DNA of 64,000 nt from Tenacibaculum agarivorans (GTDB lineage: Bacteria; Bacteroidota; Bacteroidia; Flavobacteriales; Flavobacteriaceae): positions 173,229 to 237,228 of the forward strand of contig NZ_MSMP01000003.1 in NCBI RefSeq assembly GCF_001936575.1, read 5' to 3'. Position 1 is the stretch's first letter, and each line of letters opens with the position of its first letter. The notes below the pieces were generated by a model that was not told where the DNA came from, searched no databases, and saw nothing but the letters and a program-made list of their open reading frames with translations. Of this stretch, positions 61,340 through 64,000 are shown piece by piece. The translations under genes were made by a program, and so were the position numbers.

Positions 61340-62674
61340 ATGTCTAAAAGTTTTACCGACTTAGGAATTATTCCTGAAATCCAACAGAGTTTAAATGATT
61401 TAAAAATCTCTGTACCAACAGATATACAAGAAAAAGCGATACCCAACATTTTAAACAAAAATGAAGATATAGTCGCTTTAGCAAAAACAGGAACTGGTAA
61501 AACTGCAGCTTTTGGATTACCATTACTTCAATTAATTGACACGAATAACTCCAATATTCAAGCAATTATATTGGCACCAACGAGAGAATTAGGTCAGCAA
61601 ATTCATGCAAACTTAAGCTCTTTCGCTTCACATATTCCTTCAATAGCTATTGCAGCCATTTGTGGTGGAACTCCAATAAAACCACAAATTGAACGATTAC
61701 AAGAAGATACGCATGTCGTAGTGGCGACACCAGGAAGATTAGCTGATTTAATAAAACGTGAAGCGATTCATATCAAAAACATCTCCTATTTTATTCTAGA
61801 TGAAGCCGATGAAATGGTCAGTGCTTTAAAAGATGGATTAGACACAATAATCAAAGAAATACCTAAGAAAAGGAGAACGTTATTATTTACAGCAACACTT
61901 TCTGGAGCAATCAAACAACTGATAAACAATTACATGTCTAAAGATGTTATTCAAATTGAAGCCGATATGGAAACTGTTGGACATCAAGGAATAAAACATC
62001 AATATGTAGTTGTAAAACCCATAGAAAAACTAGAAGTTTTATTACATTTTTTAGCTTCTAAAGAAAGAGAAAGAGGAATTATTTTTTGTAAAACTAAAGC
62101 GGCAGTAAATAAACTAGCGAAAAAATTAGCGATTAATAAATTCTCTTCAGGTGCTATTCACGGAAGTTTAACACAAGGAATTCGTGATCGGATAATGGAA
62201 CAATTCAGAGCTGGACACATCAATATTTTAGTAGCTACAGATTTAGCTGCACGTGGAATAGATGTAAAAGAAGTTTCTTACGTTGTGAATTATCATTTAC
62301 CAGACACTTATGAAACGTATGTCCACAGAAGTGGACGAACGGCAAGAGCAGGAGGGAAGGGACTTTCATTAAGTGTCATACAAGAAGAAGAAATAGAAGA
62401 AATTCCTGATTTTGAAGAAGAATTAGGCATTACTTTTCGTCAGTTTAAAAAAGCCGATGCACAAAGTATAGAAGAAAACAATACGTTATTATGGGCAAAG
62501 AAAATATTTAAAACCAAGCCCAATAGAACCGTTTCAGAGGATTTTAAAGATAAAGTTAAAACTGTATTTCATCATTTGACAAAAGATGAATTAATTGAGA
62601 AAGTTTTAGCCTATCATTTGGCAGAAATGAATACAAATAAATTGAAACAAGATTCTCAAAAAAATAAGAAATAG
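61340..62674 (+). CDS. DEAD-box RNA helicase
   Basis: The 444-aa protein has Q motif (FTDLGIIPEIQQSL...PTDIQEKAIP), Walker A AKTGTGKT, PTRELGQQ, ATPGRLADL, DEAD, SATLSG, and in lobe 2 ATDLAARGIDVKEV and HRSGRTARAG. A short tail of about 75 residues replaces the basic tails of RhlE-type enzymes. It unwinds RNA in ribosome assembly or mRNA turnover. The next helicase starts 2 bp later. Confidence 0.9.
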   Translation: MSKSFTDLGIIPEIQQSLNDLKISVPTDIQEKAIPNILNKNEDIVALAKTGTGKTAAFGLPLLQLIDTNNSNIQAIILAPTRELGQQIHANLSSFASHIPSIAIAAICGGTPIKPQIERLQEDTHVVVATPGRLADLIKREAIHIKNISYFILDEADEMVSALKDGLDTIIKEIPKKRRTLLFTATLSGAIKQLINNYMSKDVIQIEADMETVGHQGIKHQYVVVKPIEKLEVLLHFLASKERERGIIFCKTKAAVNKLAKKLAINKFSSGAIHGSLTQGIRDRIMEQFRAGHINILVATDLAARGIDVKEVSYVVNYHLPDTYETYVHRSGRTARAGGKGLSLSVIQEEEIEEIPDFEEELGITFRQFKKADAQSIEENNTLLWAKKIFKTKPNRTVSEDFKDKVKTVFHHLTKDELIEKVLAYHLAEMNTNKLKQDSQKNKK

Positions 62675-62676
62675 TT

Positions 62677-63990
62677 ATGGCAAATAACATTAAACAACAG
62701 CAGGATATTTTAGCTAAATTGAATATCCAAGAGTTAAACCCAATGCAAGAAGAAGCTCTAGCTGTTATTGAAAAAGAAAGAAACACTATACTACTTTCTC
62801 CAACAGGAACTGGTAAAACGTTGGCTTTCTTATTGCCATTACTAAAAACCTTAGATGCTAATAATTCCGAAATACAAGCTTTAATTTTAGTTCCTTCACG
62901 CGAGTTAGCCATACAAATAGAACAAGTAGCTAGAAATATGGGATCTGGTTTTAAAATAAATGCTGTTTATGGAGGAAGACCAATTGCTAAAGATAAAGCT
63001 GAATTACAGCATTTACCTGCTATTTTAATAGGAACACCAGGAAGAATTTCTGATCATTTTAGTAGTAATCGTTTTTCAAAGAATAGTATTAAAACAATAA
63101 TTTTAGATGAGTTTGATAAATCTTTAGAGGTTGGTTTTGAGTATGAAATGAGAGGAATTATAAATCAAATTCCTAATCTAAATAAACGAATACTAACTTC
63201 TGCTACCCAAGGTGTTGAAATCCCTGAATTTGTTGGGCTAGATAAACCTAAAATCGTTAACTACTTAAAAAACGAGAAAGTTTCAAAATTAGAGATAAAA
63301 AACGTTGTTTCTCCGAAAGAAGACAAAATAGAGACTTTAGTTGATTTACTTCGGTATATAGGAAATAAGCCCGGTATTATCTTTTGTAACTTCAAAGATA
63401 GTATTGCAAAGGTTAGTGATGTTTTACGGGAAAATAAGATTAGTCATACTTGTTTTTCAGGAGGAATGGAACAAAGAGACCGAGAACGTTCTTTAATTAA
63501 ATTTAGAAACGGAACTTCTCAATTATTGGTTGCAACCGATTTAGCCGCTAGAGGCATTGACATTCCTGAATTGAAATATATTATTCATTACGAACTTCCA
63601 AGAGCTATTGAAGAATTTACGCATAGAAATGGTAGAACAGCCAGAGTAGATGCCGAAGGAATAGCTTATGTATTACATTCAAAAAAAGAATTTTTACCTG
63701 AATTTATAAAGAAAATAGAAGGAATAGATATTACTGAAAAAGCAAAATGGAAACCACAATTTTGGACAACTTTGTTTATTTCAGGTGGACGAAAAGATAA
63801 AATATCAAAAGGAGATATCGCTGGACTTTTCTTTAAACAAGGAAACCTAAATAAAGAGCAATTAGGTATTATAGAATTAAAACAAGATTGTGCTTTTATT
63901 TCGGTTCCGTTAACTATTGCTGACAACTTAGCAGAAGAATTAAATAATTCTCGTTTAAAAAAGAAAAAGGTAAGGGTATATCGCATTTAA
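62677..63990 (+). CDS. DbpA-like RNA helicase with DEFD in motif II
   Basis: The 437-aa protein has SPTGTGKT, PSRELAIQ, GTPGRISDH, SATQGVE, ATDLAARGIDIPEL and HRNGRTAR. Motif II reads DEFD instead of DEAD (residues IILDEFDKSLEVG). The C-terminal ~75 residues (LFISGGRKDKISKGDIAGLF...VRVYRI) form a DbpA-type RNA-binding domain, which in E. coli DbpA targets 23S rRNA hairpin 92. A role in 50S assembly follows by homology. Confidence 0.87.
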   Translation: MANNIKQQQDILAKLNIQELNPMQEEALAVIEKERNTILLSPTGTGKTLAFLLPLLKTLDANNSEIQALILVPSRELAIQIEQVARNMGSGFKINAVYGGRPIAKDKAELQHLPAILIGTPGRISDHFSSNRFSKNSIKTIILDEFDKSLEVGFEYEMRGIINQIPNLNKRILTSATQGVEIPEFVGLDKPKIVNYLKNEKVSKLEIKNVVSPKEDKIETLVDLLRYIGNKPGIIFCNFKDSIAKVSDVLRENKISHTCFSGGMEQRDRERSLIKFRNGTSQLLVATDLAARGIDIPELKYIIHYELPRAIEEFTHRNGRTARVDAEGIAYVLHSKKEFLPEFIKKIEGIDITEKAKWKPQFWTTLFISGGRKDKISKGDIAGLFFKQGNLNKEQLGIIELKQDCAFISVPLTIADNLAEELNNSRLKKKKVRVYRI

Positions 63991-64000
63991 AATCAGAACA

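Overview
This 64 kb window is low-GC chromosome from a marine member of the Bacteroidota, most likely a Flavobacteriaceae of the Tenacibaculum/Polaribacter kind. The evidence is a type IX secretion sorting domain, promoters of the TAnnTTTG type, a fused CcoN-CcoO oxidase subunit, two LytS/LytTR pairs, many lipoproteins, and a gene resembling GH86 agarases. No rRNA, tRNA, CRISPR array or transposase gene was seen.

Layout. (1) 1-3775: the tail of an aminotransferase, a membrane TPR-AraC regulator, a T9SS cargo protein and a lipoprotein. (2) 3803-9084: the most unusual locus, read here as an undescribed RiPP-type (ribosomally made, post-translationally modified peptide) system. It has five tandem mini-genes of 35-41 codons that share a leader close to EFxIEELETRLEM. 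Their C-terminal parts vary freely, but each keeps exactly two Cys and one Trp. A hairpin (4576-4634) separates them from two large enzymes. One joins an isoprenyl-diphosphate-synthase fold (DDIFD, FQLIDDITD) to a terpene-cyclase-like barrel. The other joins a PqqD-like leader-binding domain, an M50 membrane protease, a MauE-like domain and a thioredoxin-like CxxC domain. (3) 9132-28076: a micro-oxic respiration region. It carries a FixL-like PAS kinase, a receiver-CRP/FNR fusion regulator, CcoI, HemN, CcoS-NO-Q-P, CcoG-H, a SafE-like protein, two universal stress proteins and two CBS proteins. Eight promoters here share one architecture: a 14-bp FNR-like palindrome, exactly 22 bp, then a TAnnTTTR-like -7 box. 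(4) 28283-33859: an SbtA-type bicarbonate permease with a divergent LysR gene, an orphan double-glycine leader peptide, and a YfcC carrier with an ArgE-type deacetylase. (5) 34029-44163: two VPS10/BNR-propeller exoproteins flanking the GH86-like hydrolase, and a 394-aa unknown. (6) 44341-50196: a LytTR/LytS pair divergent from an ABC ATPase and a permease fused to an M1 aminopeptidase. (7) 50700-60131: surface lipoproteins, an FG-GAP protein, an S41 peptidase, a second LytS/LytTR pair and a DUF3892-like gene between 29-bp direct repeats. (8) 60692-63990: a frameshifted secreted gene and two DEAD-box helicases.

A repeat family surrounds the cco operon: a 589-bp element with 24-bp terminal inverted repeats (17459-18047) lies before it and a related 300-bp copy (21644-21944) after it. 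Functions are inferred from motifs read by eye. No database search was available.
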